Below are positions 41,347 to 50,491 of a stretch of DNA of 64,000 nt, piece by piece. Source of the DNA: Candidatus Gemmiger stercoravium. GTDB lineage: Bacteria; Bacillota; Clostridia; Oscillospirales; Ruminococcaceae. The notes under the pieces were generated by a model. The model was not told where the DNA came from, ran no database searches, and was given only the letters and a program-made list of their open reading frames with translations. Position numbers and translations under genes: made by a program. Location of the stretch: NCBI GenBank assembly GCA_019119835.1, contig DWWE01000015.1, forward strand, positions 1 through 64,000, read 5' to 3'. The stretch's first letter is position 1. Every line of letters begins with the position of its first letter.

Positions 41347-41400
41347 GCAAAGGCGCCGGCAGCCGGCCGCGGGGTTCGCGGGGGCTGTCGGCGCCTTTTT
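41347..41400. terminator. Terminator hairpin
   Basis: AAAGGCGCCGGCAGCC / GGCTGTCGGCGCCTTTTT, imperfect stem with a nested GC hairpin. It is downstream of the DUF4317/GNAT-scrap unit on the minus strand. Confidence 0.6.
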
Positions 41401-41415
41401 GCCGGGCATCCGGGT

Positions 41416-41523
41416 CTACAAGCGGATGAAGTCGCGGAACAGGCCCGGTTCGATCTCCTGTTCCCGCAGTGTACGCCAGGTCAGCGGCAGGTCCGCCGCG
41501 GCGCTGTTTTTTCGGGGCTGCAA
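41416..41523 (-). pseudogene. GNAT-like N-terminal remnant, 35 codons
   Basis: TTG 41523 follows GGAGGTGAG and reads LPLTWRTLREQEIEPGLFRDFIRL before a stop. The pattern recalls the first helices of GNAT acetyltransferases of gut Firmicutes, which then continue for over 100 more residues. Here the rest is missing. Alternatively a short real peptide. The good ribosome site but lack of a body suggests a 3' deletion. Confidence 0.35.
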
Positions 41524-41551
41524 GGCGGCTCACCTCCTCCCGGTCAGGCCC

Positions 41552-42685
41552 TTACGCCTGCACCGGCAGGCCGTTGGCGTACAGCCCCTCCGCCGGGATC
41601 AGCAGGTACTTGCGGCCGTCGATCTCGGTGGTCTCGATCCGGCCGCCCTGCTCGGGGGCGAGCATCACCTTGGCCGCGCCGTCGCCGGCTTCCAGCTCGA
41701 ACTTGCCGGTGTTGATGAGGTTGGCCGGGTTCATAGCGGCGGAAGCGCCGAAGCTCTCGGCAAACCGGGCGGCGAAGGCTTCCACCTGCGCTTCCGGCAC
41801 CTGGCTGTCCAGCAAAACGGCGGTGAGGTCGGCGGCGGTCACGGCGAGGGGCTCTTCCTCCCGGCTTTCTTTGTGTTCCTCCACCTTGTCCCGCACCCAC
41901 TCGTACAGGTTCCGGGCCAGCTGCAGGGTGCAGGCGTCGCCCAGACTTTCGGCAAGGATGGTCTCGAAGGTCTCCCGCTGCTCGGCGGCGGACATGGGCG
42001 GCTCCACGCGGAAGACGCCGTCGATGAATTCCTGGTGGATCTGGTCCGGCTTGCGGGTGTAGAACAGCGCGTTGTAGAGGTTGGCGGCCCGGTCGTCAAA
42101 GGCCGGGAAGACAAACCCCAGTTCCGGCTGGCCGACGACCTGGTTGGTGCCGTAGCTGTGGAACTCGTTCTGGGCCGAGTAGAAGCCCAGCGCGGCCTTG
42201 CCCTCCTTGACCGGGCAGACGCAGCAGACCACATAGTGGAACATCGTGTCCGAGACCTGGTCGAAGGTCAGGCCGTCCTTGGCCTTGAAGGGCACGTCGT
42301 AGGCGTCGTGGGCCAGCAGCACCAGGTAGTTGCTGTCGTCCATGTCCAGCGACTCGATGACCTTGTCGTAGAACGCCTGGCGCACCGCCGGGTCCTTGAG
42401 CTCGGTCTCCCGCAGCGACATGAGCAGCTTGTGCTCGGGGCTGTCCGCCACCTGCTGGGTGGAGAACACAATGTCGATCAGGTTCTTTCCCTGGGTGCCG
42501 GAGAGCGCTTTTTTGAGCAGCCCCAGGTACTTTTCGGCCTCCTCCGGCGGCATGGCGGCGAGGGATTCGTCCAGATAGGCGATGATCTCCTTTTTGGTGT
42601 TAACGTAGCAGCCATAGATGTGGCCGATGGAATTCTTGTCCGGGCTGAACCGGCGGCGCAGTTCGCTGATTTCTTTCTTGTTCAT
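41552..42685 (-). CDS. DUF4317 domain-containing protein
   Basis: A 377-residue protein that starts MNKKEISELRRRFSPDKNSIGHIYGCYVN, the hallmark of DUF4317, a family confined largely to Firmicutes. It has no signal peptide or membrane helix. Its C-terminal part (about 290-377) is a separate acidic domain. Function unknown. ATG 42685 is chosen over the ORF-track start because the family begins there. Confidence 0.9.
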   Translation of the reverse strand: MNKKEISELRRRFSPDKNSIGHIYGCYVNTKKEIIAYLDESLAAMPPEEAEKYLGLLKKALSGTQGKNLIDIVFSTQQVADSPEHKLLMSLRETELKDPAVRQAFYDKVIESLDMDDSNYLVLLAHDAYDVPFKAKDGLTFDQVSDTMFHYVVCCVCPVKEGKAALGFYSAQNEFHSYGTNQVVGQPELGFVFPAFDDRAANLYNALFYTRKPDQIHQEFIDGVFRVEPPMSAAEQRETFETILAESLGDACTLQLARNLYEWVRDKVEEHKESREEEPLAVTAADLTAVLLDSQVPEAQVEAFAARFAESFGASAAMNPANLINTGKFELEAGDGAAKVMLAPEQGGRIETTEIDGRKYLLIPAEGLYANGLPVQA

Positions 42686-42897
42686 GGCAATACCTCGATA
42701 TTGAATGCGATAGACGGTAAACATCGACCAGTATACCACATTTCGCGCCGGCTGTCAGGGGGGTCAGGGGGGGGGCGGCGCGGTACAGGCAGGGGCGGGC
42801 GGCGCGGTACAGGGCCGGGCCGGCGGAATGTCTGCCGCTTATGTTCCATCCCGTCCCTTACGTTTTTGTGTGGCGGACTCGGGAACGCCGCCGGCGT

Positions 42898-42927
42898 TTG
42901 ACAAAGCCGCACGCAAAACAGTATGAT
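42898..42927 (+). promoter_or_regulatory. Promoter of the P1 peptidase gene
   Basis: TTGACA-18-TATGAT, 117 bases before the start codon. Upstream, GGGCGGCGCGGTACAGG occurs twice with a 23-base period (42774-42813). Confidence 0.65.
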
Positions 42928-43043
42928 GAAGATACCACCTTTCCCTTCCCGGTCCGGGCGGGCGTTTCCACACGACCGGCGCCGGGCCGCGGCCACACCC
43001 GACGGCGCCCCGAAAGCGGGCAAAAGCGTTTGGAGGTTTTACC

Positions 43044-44012
43044 ATGCAGGAGATTCGTATTCAAGAGATCGAGGGCGTCCGGATCGGTCAGGCCGAGAAC
43101 CGGGACGCCGCAACCGGATGCACCGTGGTCCTGTGCCCGGAGGGCGCGGCGGCCGGGCTGGACGTGCGCGGCGGCGGACCGGCTTCCCGGGAATCGGAAT
43201 TGCTGAAACCGGTGGCCGCCGCAGACCGGATCCACGCCGTTGTGCTCAGCGGCGGCAGCGCCTTCGGGCTGGACGCCGCCGGCGGGGTGATGCGCTGGCT
43301 GGAAGAGCAGGGCATCGGCTTTGACACCGGCGCCGCCAGGGTGCCGCTGGTCTGTGCTTCCTGTTTGTACGACCTGACGGTCGGTTCCTGCACAGTCCGG
43401 CCGGACGCCGCCATGGGCTATGCCGCCTGCGAGGGGGCCGCCCGGGGCAACTATCAGGACGGCTGTTTCGGGGCCGGGACCGGCGCCTCGGTGGGCAAGT
43501 ACCGGGGCATGGGCCAGGCGATGAAAGCCGGCATTGGCAGTTACGGGGTGCAGCTGGGCGCGCTGAAGGTGGGCGCCGTGGTGGCGGTCAACGCCCTGGG
43601 CGATGTGTTCGACTGGAAGACAGGACGCCAGGCGGCGGGTCTGCTTACGCCGGAGCACAGCGCGTTCCTGTCCACCGAGGAGGAGATGTACAAAAGCATC
43701 CAGGTGGTCAGGAACAAATTTGTGGGCAACACCACCATCGGCGCCGTGATCACAAACGGCAGCTTTACCAAGACCGAGATGAACAAGATCGCCGCCATGG
43801 CCCAAAACGGCATGGTACGCGCCATCCGGCCGGTGAACACCACGGCGGACGGCGACAGCCTGTACGCGCTGTCGGTGGGCCGTGTGGAGGCCGATCTGGA
43901 TGTGGTGGGCACCCTGGCCGCCCGGGTGGTGGCCGAGGCCATCCTGCGTGCCGTGGACCGGGCGACCGGCCTGGACGGGCTGCCCGCCCGCCGGGATCTG
44001 GGCTGGGCGTAA
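43044..44012 (+). CDS. P1-family peptidase (DmpA/L-aminopeptidase-like)
   Basis: A 322-residue Ntn-type self-processing hydrolase. The N-terminal part has the GGSAFGLDAAGGVMRWLEE substrate-pocket motif and the oxyanion segment GAGTGASVGK. Autocleavage is predicted before Thr230 in VGNTTIGAV, which becomes the nucleophile of the beta chain. Such enzymes release N-terminal amino acids or act on D-amino-acid and beta-peptides. Ribosome site GGAGG. No signal peptide, so cytoplasmic. Confidence 0.9.
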   Translation: MQEIRIQEIEGVRIGQAENRDAATGCTVVLCPEGAAAGLDVRGGGPASRESELLKPVAAADRIHAVVLSGGSAFGLDAAGGVMRWLEEQGIGFDTGAARVPLVCASCLYDLTVGSCTVRPDAAMGYAACEGAARGNYQDGCFGAGTGASVGKYRGMGQAMKAGIGSYGVQLGALKVGAVVAVNALGDVFDWKTGRQAAGLLTPEHSAFLSTEEEMYKSIQVVRNKFVGNTTIGAVITNGSFTKTEMNKIAAMAQNGMVRAIRPVNTTADGDSLYALSVGRVEADLDVVGTLAARVVAEAILRAVDRATGLDGLPARRDLGWA

Positions 44013-44094
44013 GCCGCGGCAGCGGGGTCTGCCCGGGCCCGTCAGCCAAGGGCGGCCGCATTATAAAATTTCAATCATTTTTGATAATTTATTG

Positions 44095-44123
44095 TTTACA
44101 AACCCGGACCGGCGTGCTATACT
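44095..44123 (+). promoter_or_regulatory. Promoter before the patB remnant
   Basis: TTTACA-17-TATACT preceded by an AT-rich stretch with ATCATTTTTGAT. It probably drove the gene whose relics follow. Confidence 0.65.
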
Positions 44124-44138
44124 GTCGGCAAGAAAAGA

Positions 44139-44182
44139 AGCAGAGACGCTTGGGGAGCCCCCCTGGCGTCTCTGCTTTTTTT
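44139..44182 (+). terminator. Promoter-proximal terminator (possible attenuator)
   Basis: AGCAGAGACGC / GCGTCTCTGCT followed by TTTTTTT, starting about 10 bases after the predicted transcription start. The transcript would be only about 50 nt unless read through. Confidence 0.7.
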
Positions 44183-44311
44183 CATTGTTTGGAAAGGAGA
44201 TGCTGCCAGCGCACGCCGGCCCGGGGCAGACCCGCGCCCCCCGGCCCCTGCGCCCTGTCTGCAAGCCTTCCGCAAAGGCAGCGGCCGTGCCTTTGCGCCG
44301 GGCCTTCCGCC

Positions 44312-44398
44312 TCAGTCCTCGCGGGATTTGTTCAGGTAGCGGTACACCGTGGGGGTGGACACCCCCAGCTGCCGGGCGATCTCCGCCACGGCGGTGGA
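44312..44398 (-). pseudogene. HTH remnant, recombinase C-terminus-like
   Basis: The minus strand reads VAEIARQLGVSTPTVYRYLNKS before a stop, a typical C-terminal HTH of a serine resolvase/invertase. The sequence breaks off where patB-like coding begins on the opposite strand, so only about 29 codons survive. It is a scrap of a mobile-element gene or of a small regulator. Confidence 0.45.
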
Positions 44399-45053
44399 CG
44401 CCCTGGGCACGATGCCGGGCTTCACCCCCGACGCCCCCAAGGAGGGGTTTGACGCCATCCCCATGTGGGTGGCGGACATGAACTTCCCCACCGTTCCCAC
44501 CATTCCCGAAGCCATCATCCGGCGGGCCCAGCACCCGGCCTACGGGTACTTCTCCCCCACCCGGGAATACTTTGATTCCATCATCCGCTGGCAGGAGACC
44601 CGCAACGGGGTCAAGGGGCTCACGGCCGAGGCCATCGGCTATGAGAACGGCGTGCTGGGCGGGGTGATCAGCGCGCTGAACGTCGTATGCTCCAAGGGGG
44701 ACAATGTGCTGGTCCACAGCCCCACCTACATCGGCTTTACGATGTGCCTGACCAACAACGGCTACAACATCGTACACAGCCCGCTGGTCAAGGACGAAAA
44801 CCAGGTCTGGCGGATGGACTTTGCGGATATGGAATGGGGAGCTACCACATCATCTATAACAAGTGGTGGCGGGACCGGGTGGAGAAGGAGTCCAGCCTGC
44901 CCCACTACAACGACATGAACGTGCTGAGCATGCACGCCCTGATCGGCGCCTACAAGCCCGAGGGGTACGAGTGGTGCGACGAACTCTGCGAGGTGCTGAG
45001 CGGCAATGTGAACTACGCGGTGGACTACATTGCCCGGCATTTCGACGGGGTGC
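44399..45053 (+). pseudogene. PatB/MalY-type aminotransferase (cystathionine beta-lyase-like), decayed
   Basis: Two parts of one gene in different frames. Frame 1 (to about 44840) gives DALGTMPGFTPDAPKEGFDAIPMWVADMNF and continues through ALNVVCSKGDNVLVHSPTY to DFADME. Frame 2 (44841-45053) resumes at SYHIIYNKWWRDRVEKE and ends near HFDGV. By comparison with the family the middle (PLP-lysine region, about 80-90 codons) and the C-terminal quarter are deleted, and the N-terminal about 20 residues are missing. It cannot bind PLP and is non-functional. ORF-track entries 44349 and 44687 are its pieces. Confidence 0.85.
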
Positions 45054-45207
45054 CGTTTTTCCCGGCGGCCAGCCGGTCCAGCAGCGCCAGCAGCCGGTTG
45101 CCTTCATTCTACCCCGGCGGGCGTGGTCAGGGAAGTTCCGTTTGGTACATAAGTATATACCCAAAGGTGGTTTCCCGGCATGAAGTTTCAAGCCCTTCCC
45201 AACAGAA

Positions 45208-45245
45208 AAGGTCCGCTGCAACGGGAAACCTCCGCAGCAGACCTT
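45208..45245 (-). terminator. Terminator of the sugar ABC operon
   Basis: AAGGTCTGCTGC / GCAGCGGACCTT on the minus strand followed by TTTT, 24 bases past the last permease stop. Confidence 0.8.
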
Positions 45246-45268
45246 CCTGATGGGTATTGTCTTGCCGG

Positions 45269-46162
45269 TCAGCCCTTGTCGGCGCCGGAGGTGATGCCTT
45301 CGACGTAGAATTTCTGCATGATGACAAAGAGGACCGAGATGGGGATGGACACCAGCACGCCGCCCGCGCAGAACAGCGCGAAGTAGTTGTTGACCAGCGT
45401 GCGGGACAGCATGTTGTACAGCCCGATGGCCACGGTCCAGTCGGCGCTGACGCCGGAGTTGAGGATCATCTTGGCCATGACAAAGTCGGTCCAGGGCATC
45501 ATGAAGGAATTGATGATGGTGTAGACCAGGATCGGCCTGGACATCGGGATGACCACCTGGAAGAAGATGCGCGCCTCCGAAGCGCCGTCCAGCTTGGCGG
45601 CTTCCCGCAGCGAGACGGGCACCGTGTCAAAAAAGCCCTTGCAGATCAGGTAGCCCAGGCCCGAGGACCCGGCGTACACCATGATCAGGCCGGCGTAGGA
45701 GTTGGTCAGGTTCAGATACCGCAGCACGAAGTAGACGGCGATCATGGCCAGCACACCGGGGAACAGGTTGACCGTGACCGACAGGTTCTGCAGCAGCCGC
45801 CGGCTTTTGAACCGGCAGCAGCTGAAGGCGTAGGCCACCATCAGCACAAAGCAGGTGGAGATCACGCAGTTGAACACGGCCACAATAAAGGTGTTGGCGA
45901 ACCACTGGGGGAACTGCGCCACGCTGTCGGGGTGGAACAGCACGTTGATGTAGTTGTCCAGCGTATACGTCTCGGGGAAGAAGGTCGTGAAGTTGATGCC
46001 GCGGTAGCCGGAAAAGGAGGTGACCACCAGCCAGACGATCGGCACCAGCCATACCACAGACAGCGCGATCAGGATCAGGTGGCGGATCGTGCTGCGCACG
46101 CCGCGCTGGACCTTGCCCTGGCGAAGCTGCTTTCGGGTATCGGTAGACATTGCCTGTGTCAA
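45269..46162 (-). CDS. Carbohydrate ABC transporter permease (MalG type)
   Basis: A 297-residue permease with six helices. The ATPase-coupling EAA loop is seen as EAAKLDGASEARIFFQVVIPMSRP. I start it at TTG 46162, which overlaps the upstream stop as TTGA and has AGGAGG at about 10 bases; ATG 46150 lacks a ribosome site. Last gene of a binding protein-permease-permease operon. The ATPase is not in the window, as is usual where one MsmK-like ATPase serves several systems. Confidence 0.9.
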   Translation of the reverse strand: MTQAMSTDTRKQLRQGKVQRGVRSTIRHLILIALSVVWLVPIVWLVVTSFSGYRGINFTTFFPETYTLDNYINVLFHPDSVAQFPQWFANTFIVAVFNCVISTCFVLMVAYAFSCCRFKSRRLLQNLSVTVNLFPGVLAMIAVYFVLRYLNLTNSYAGLIMVYAGSSGLGYLICKGFFDTVPVSLREAAKLDGASEARIFFQVVIPMSRPILVYTIINSFMMPWTDFVMAKMILNSGVSADWTVAIGLYNMLSRTLVNNYFALFCAGGVLVSIPISVLFVIMQKFYVEGITSGADKG

Positions 46163-47610
46163 GAGAACGTCGCCTCCTTCTTGTTGATGAACCGGAAGCA
46201 CACCACCGTGAACACGGCGCAGATGATGAACACCATGATGCCGATGACGGCGGCCATCTTGTAGTTGTACTGTTCCTGGGTCAGGCGGAACAGCCAGGTC
46301 ACCAGCAGGTCCACTTCCTTGGCGCTGGAGGCTGCCATCGCCTGGTCGGTGGTGACAAAGACATCCTGCGTCAGCAGATAGATGACGTTGAAGTTGTTGA
46401 TGTTCTTGACAAAATCGGTGACCAAGGCCGGGCCCTGCACGCTGAGCAGGTAGGGCAGCTTGATGGAGAAGAACATCTGCACCGGGTTGGCGCCGTCAAT
46501 GCGGGCGGCTTCCAGCATATCGCCGGGAATGTTCATCAGAACGCCGGTGGCGATCAGCATCTGGTAGGGCACGCCGACCCAGATGTTGATGAGGATGATC
46601 ATGACCTGGGCCCAGCCGTTGCTGGTCAGGAAGGGGATGTGATCCACGCCGGGGCTGAGCAGCCCGATGTTGTGCAGGAAATCGGTGACGCCGATGTTGG
46701 ACATCATCGTGTTGAAGATGCCGTTGTCGCCAAAGAAGTTGCGCACCAGCAGCAGGGTGACGAACTGGGGCACCGCGATGGTGATGACGAACAGGGTGCG
46801 CCACAGCTTGGGGAACTTAGTCTTTTTGTCGTTGATGAACATTGCCAGAAAGACGCCGCCAAAGAAGTTGGTAAAGGTGGCGAAGAACGCCCAGACCAGC
46901 GTCCAGACCAAAACCTTGCCGAAGGCGTAGCCGAAGGTCAGGGACAGGCTCTGCCCGCCGCCGAACAGGGTGAAGAAGTTGGACAGCCCCACCCAGGTGA
47001 ACAGCGAGTTGGGCGGCATGTGCTGCTGGTCGTAGTTGGTGAAGGCCACTGCGATCAGGATGAACAGCGGCACGATGGTGAACACCACCACCCCCAGCAC
47101 CGGCAGGGTCAGCAGCGTGACGTAGAATTTCTCGTTCAGGTACACGCGGATGTCCTGCCGGAAATTGTTGGTCTTTTTGCCCGCCTGGCGGATCTGCTGC
47201 AGCTGGTAGTTGGAGGCCACCACCGCCATGGCCGCGGCGATCAGCGCCACGATCACCACCAGGGCGATGACGCTCAAAAGCAGGATCGCAAAGGAGTTGT
47301 CGTAGTCATTGACCTCGTTTTTGAAGGTGGCCGGGTTGAACACCATCTCCATCTGGACGGTGCCCAGGGTGCCGAATTTCATCAGGTTGGGGATGCCCGC
47401 CACCCCCAGGTAGTAAAGCCCGAGCCCTTGCACCAGGGTGACCAGGACCGCCTTGATCAGCTGGCCGTGGCCGATATAGCCAAGCCCCCAGATAAAGAAG
47501 GACAGCTTGGTGAAAACATCCCCATGGACAAAGGCATGGCCGAATCTCTGCAGGAAGCCTGGCTCCCTGCCGTCCGCACGCAGCGGGGCTGTCAGCGTCA
47601 TTTCTGCCAC
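46159..47610 (-). CDS. Carbohydrate ABC transporter permease (MalF type)
   Basis: A 483-residue permease, long for its class: an N-terminal extension of about 180 residues with two or three extra helices precedes the standard six-helix core. The EAA loop is EAARIDGANPVQMFFSIKLPYL. GTG 47610, 8 bases after AAAGGAG, is preferred over ATG 47601 and the ORF-track GTG 47619. Length and N-terminal extension resemble MalF-like maltodextrin or beta-galactoside permeases. It pairs with the MalG-type gene next to it. Confidence 0.9.
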   Translation of the reverse strand: MAEMTLTAPLRADGREPGFLQRFGHAFVHGDVFTKLSFFIWGLGYIGHGQLIKAVLVTLVQGLGLYYLGVAGIPNLMKFGTLGTVQMEMVFNPATFKNEVNDYDNSFAILLLSVIALVVIVALIAAAMAVVASNYQLQQIRQAGKKTNNFRQDIRVYLNEKFYVTLLTLPVLGVVVFTIVPLFILIAVAFTNYDQQHMPPNSLFTWVGLSNFFTLFGGGQSLSLTFGYAFGKVLVWTLVWAFFATFTNFFGGVFLAMFINDKKTKFPKLWRTLFVITIAVPQFVTLLLVRNFFGDNGIFNTMMSNIGVTDFLHNIGLLSPGVDHIPFLTSNGWAQVMIILINIWVGVPYQMLIATGVLMNIPGDMLEAARIDGANPVQMFFSIKLPYLLSVQGPALVTDFVKNINNFNVIYLLTQDVFVTTDQAMAASSAKEVDLLVTWLFRLTQEQYNYKMAAVIGIMVFIICAVFTVVCFRFINKKEATFS

Positions 47611-47720
47611 AGCGACCACTCCTTTCCGTTTGATTCGCGCACAATAAAACGGGCGCCGCCCGCGGGCGGTATGCCGCAGGCAGCGCCCGCCGATCTTTTA
47701 CCGGTTCGTTTCAGCCGGGG

Positions 47721-49010
47721 TCACTGCGCCACTGCGGCGGTGATGCCGGCGACCGCATCGTCCACCAGCTGCTGGGTGGTCTTGCCCTGGGTGTCGCCGG
47801 AAGCCAGGATCTGGCCCAGGCTGGCGGCGGGGTCCCAATAGTTGGCGCCCACGCGCTGCAGGTCGGAGAAGTCGCTCTGGGCGGCCAGCGCGGCAATGGC
47901 GGGGGCAGCCTGCACCGCCTCGGAGGCGTTCACATTGATGTTGGAGGGGCCCAGCTGGCGGTCTTCAAACCGTTTCTGCTGGTTGGCCTCGTTGGTGATG
48001 TAGTCGGCCAGCATCATGGCCACGCCCACATTGGCGCTGTGGGGGTTGACGCCCACCAGCTTGTAGCCGGCGAAGGAGCCCATCTGGACCTGCTCGCCGT
48101 TCATCGTGTAGGTGGGCAGTTTGGTGGCGGCGTAGTTTTCGCCCCAGGTCTCCTGCGCGACCTGCGCGTTCCAGGTGCCGCTGACGGCGGCGCAGACGGT
48201 GCCGTTGGTGATGCCGGAAACGATGTCGGCGTCAGGCGCGCTGACAAAGGCACTGTTGGACGCAATGTCCATGACGGCCTGGGCCACGTCGGCGCCGGGC
48301 GCCTCGTTCCAGTTGCAGACGGTGTTGACCCCGTCGTCGGCCAGGGTGGCTTCCAGGCCGGCGCCGGCAAAGAAGCTGTAGATGTACCAGCCGTCGTTCA
48401 GCGTCATGTCAAAGGTGCGTCCGGCAGCCGCCGCGGCCGCCAGGATGCCGTCCACCGTCTGGGCGTCCTCGGCGCTGATCACGCTGGAATCATAGTACAG
48501 GAAGTAGCCGTTGTCCGCCGTCATGGGGTAGGCGTAGAGCTTGCCGTCCAGGCTGGCGGCCTCCACCGAGCCTTCCAGATTGCGGCTCTTCACATCGTCC
48601 GCATTCAGCGAGACTTCCTGCAGTGCGCCGGCCGCCACCAGCTCGTTGAGCTGGTCGTCGGCAAAGGCAAACACATCCGCCGCGGCGGTGGGGTCGGTCA
48701 GGATGTTGTCTTTGGCGTCCGCCTCGGAGCAGGCGCCGATGTTGATGGTGATGTTGCCCTTGTCGGCGTTCTCTGCAATGAAAGCGTCGGCCATCTCGCG
48801 CAGCATCGTCTGATCTTCCTCGGCGCCCCACATGGTCAGGGTAACGTCGCCCCAGCTGGCCGCCTCCCCGGTCGCGTCGCTGCCGGTGGAATCGGTGGCG
48901 GCCGCGCCGCTGTCTGCCGCGGCGGCGGAGCTGCTGCTCGGGCTGCCGCCGCAGGCGGCCAGAGACAGCGCCATGACGGTGGCCATAGCAAGGCTTACTT
49001 GTTTTTTCAT
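47721..49010 (-). CDS. Extracellular solute-binding lipoprotein (sugar ABC importer)
   Basis: A 429-residue family 1 solute-binding protein. MKKQVSLAMATVMALSLAAC is a lipoprotein signal with lipobox LAAC, followed by a Ser/Ala-rich linker to about residue 55. The body has the MalE-like two-lobe pattern (DVTLTMWGAEEDQTMLREMADAF at the start). ATG 49010 follows AAGGAG. Expressed under LacI-type operators shared with the GH42 galactosidase, so a beta-galactoside or galacto-oligosaccharide is the probable cargo. Confidence 0.93.
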   Translation of the reverse strand: MKKQVSLAMATVMALSLAACGGSPSSSSAAAADSGAAATDSTGSDATGEAASWGDVTLTMWGAEEDQTMLREMADAFIAENADKGNITINIGACSEADAKDNILTDPTAAADVFAFADDQLNELVAAGALQEVSLNADDVKSRNLEGSVEAASLDGKLYAYPMTADNGYFLYYDSSVISAEDAQTVDGILAAAAAAGRTFDMTLNDGWYIYSFFAGAGLEATLADDGVNTVCNWNEAPGADVAQAVMDIASNSAFVSAPDADIVSGITNGTVCAAVSGTWNAQVAQETWGENYAATKLPTYTMNGEQVQMGSFAGYKLVGVNPHSANVGVAMMLADYITNEANQQKRFEDRQLGPSNINVNASEAVQAAPAIAALAAQSDFSDLQRVGANYWDPAASLGQILASGDTQGKTTQQLVDDAVAGITAAVAQ

Positions 49011-49047
49011 AGCGGTCTTCTCCTTTTGTGTTGGCTGTGTTGTTTGG

Positions 49048-49065
49048 TTGCGCAATCTTGTGCAA
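49048..49065. promoter_or_regulatory. Operator pair at the sugar ABC operon promoter
   Basis: TTGCGCAA (49048) and TTGTGCAA (49058), 10 bases apart, downstream of minus-strand TATAAT (49080-49085). Repression by the LacI-family protein next door is inferred. Confidence 0.7.
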
Positions 49066-49183
49066 CTCATTGCTCTATTATTATACTTCAATGGTGCCGG
49101 CAGCGTCTATATTCCAAATCCACAGTGTTTTTTCCGTGATGTTGTGCAGTTTGCTTATATTCCGGCCTTTTTGCGTTTTTGGC

Positions 49184-49200
49184 TGCGCAATATGGCGCAA
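49184..49200. promoter_or_regulatory. Second TGCGCAA operator pair
   Basis: TGCGCAATATGGCGCAA, two half-like sites 10 bases apart, about 100 bases upstream of the ABC operon promoter. Suits DNA looping by a LacI tetramer. Confidence 0.5.
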
Positions 49201-49225
49201 GCGTCCTTTCCGACCCCGCCGCAGC

Positions 49226-49252
49226 AAAAAGCACCCGCCTCCCGGCGGGTGC
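49226..49252 (-). terminator. Terminator after the LacI gene
   Basis: GCACCCGC / GGCGGGTGC with TTTTT on the minus strand. Confidence 0.75.
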
Positions 49253-49344
49253 CAGACTGTCAAAGCTGTCGAGAAGGTTCAGAATCCGCCGCCGGCGGCG
49301 GGCGGTTTGCGGCCCGTGCGCTGCCGGCGCGGCCCTGCGGCCGG

Positions 49345-50352
49345 CTACTTGGTGGAATCCCGAAGGATCAGCTGATACCCTTCCACCAGGCGGGTGTTGG
49401 TCTGCTTGCGGGACAGGATGTCCAGCAGCATCCGGCAGGCGGCCGTGCCCAGCCGTTCCGCGTCGAACTGCACGGCGGACACCGCCGGCATCGTGCTTGT
49501 GAGCAGTTCGCTGTCATACAGGCTGGCCACCTGCAGGTCCTGGGGCACCCGGATGTGCCGGGCGTGCAGCGCCTGCATGACGTCGAAGGCCAGCCGGTCG
49601 TCGCCGCAAAGCAGGCAGTCCGGGCGCTGTTCCAGCAGCGCCTCCAGCGCGTCCGCCAGCTGGGCGGCATTCTCCACCCCATCCTGCACCAGGCGGCGGT
49701 CCTCCGGAACGCCGAACTCCGGCAGGGCGCGCAGATACCCGCGGATGCGGTCCTTGTTCACCATATAGGTGGTCGTACCCGCGATCAGCGCGATCCTTCT
49801 GGCGCCCAGGCGCAGCAGCAGCCGGGTCATCTCATAGGAAGCGCCCGCCTGGTCGTTGTCCACCTGGGGGATCTGGTCGCACTCGCACCGCCCGATCACC
49901 ACATAGGGCACCGCGTACTGGCGCAGAAGATCCAGGCAGGGGTCGTCCTCCATGGCGCGGGAGAGGATGACCCCGTCCGTTTTGTGGTTGGCCAGCTGCC
50001 GTTCCAGCTGGGTCGTGTCCGACGCGCTGGCATAGCACAAAAGCAGGTCATACCCCCGCTGCGCCGCCATCATGCTGATGCCCCCCATGCACTTGCGCAA
50101 AAAGGGCAGGTCCAGCTTGACAAAATGATCGGGGATGACCATGCTCAGATTGTGGGTGGCCGTGTTGCCGGGCCACTGGGTGCGCACGATCGGCGCCGCG
50201 CCGGTGCTGGTCACATAGTCGCGCACCCGCTTGCGGGTGCTTTCGCTGATGCGTCCCTTGCCGGACAAAGCGCGGGATACCGTTGTTTTTGACACTTGCA
50301 ACGCCTGTGCGATCTCCTCGATCGAGATTCTGTCCTTCTCCGTATTCGCCAC
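49345..50352 (-). CDS. LacI-family transcriptional regulator
   Basis: A 335-residue LacI/GalR regulator. The N-terminal HTH reads ISIEEIAQALQVSKTTVSRALSGKGRIS; after the hinge there is a periplasmic-binding-protein-like domain (about 60-335). GTG 50352, after GGGAGGGG, is chosen, since the ORF-track start lies over the operator. The hinge-helix recognition sequence of this family favours palindromes with a central CG; TTGCGCAA at this gene, the ABC operon and the GH42 gene is the likely operator. Confidence 0.92.
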   Translation of the reverse strand: MANTEKDRISIEEIAQALQVSKTTVSRALSGKGRISESTRKRVRDYVTSTGAAPIVRTQWPGNTATHNLSMVIPDHFVKLDLPFLRKCMGGISMMAAQRGYDLLLCYASASDTTQLERQLANHKTDGVILSRAMEDDPCLDLLRQYAVPYVVIGRCECDQIPQVDNDQAGASYEMTRLLLRLGARRIALIAGTTTYMVNKDRIRGYLRALPEFGVPEDRRLVQDGVENAAQLADALEALLEQRPDCLLCGDDRLAFDVMQALHARHIRVPQDLQVASLYDSELLTSTMPAVSAVQFDAERLGTAACRMLLDILSRKQTNTRLVEGYQLILRDSTK

Positions 50353-50375
50353 AATGACCCCTCCCGAATCAGATC

Positions 50376-50394
50376 GGCGCAATTTATTGCGCAA
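50376..50394. promoter_or_regulatory. Operator pair at the LacI gene
   Basis: GGCGCAATTTATTGCGCAA, half-site plus full TTGCGCAA, 24 bases before the start codon. Consistent with autoregulation. Confidence 0.7.
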
Positions 50395-50491
50395 TTTCAG
50401 CATATCAGTTTCCGCGCAGCCATGTCAAGGGCATCGGGGCAAAACCGGCAGAACCACCAGCTTTCCCCAAACAGAATCGTCATTTTGACAA

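Noticed and set aside
42774-42813. Two copies of GGGCGGCGCGGTACAGG as a repeat array
   Set aside because: Only two units with a 23-base period in a GC-rich spacer; no CRISPR-like or functional pattern.
49253-49280. Relic of the dispersed repeat (CAGACTGTC then CTGTCGAGAAGGTTC)
   Set aside because: Short matches to both ends of the repeat, but too short and diverged to separate from chance.
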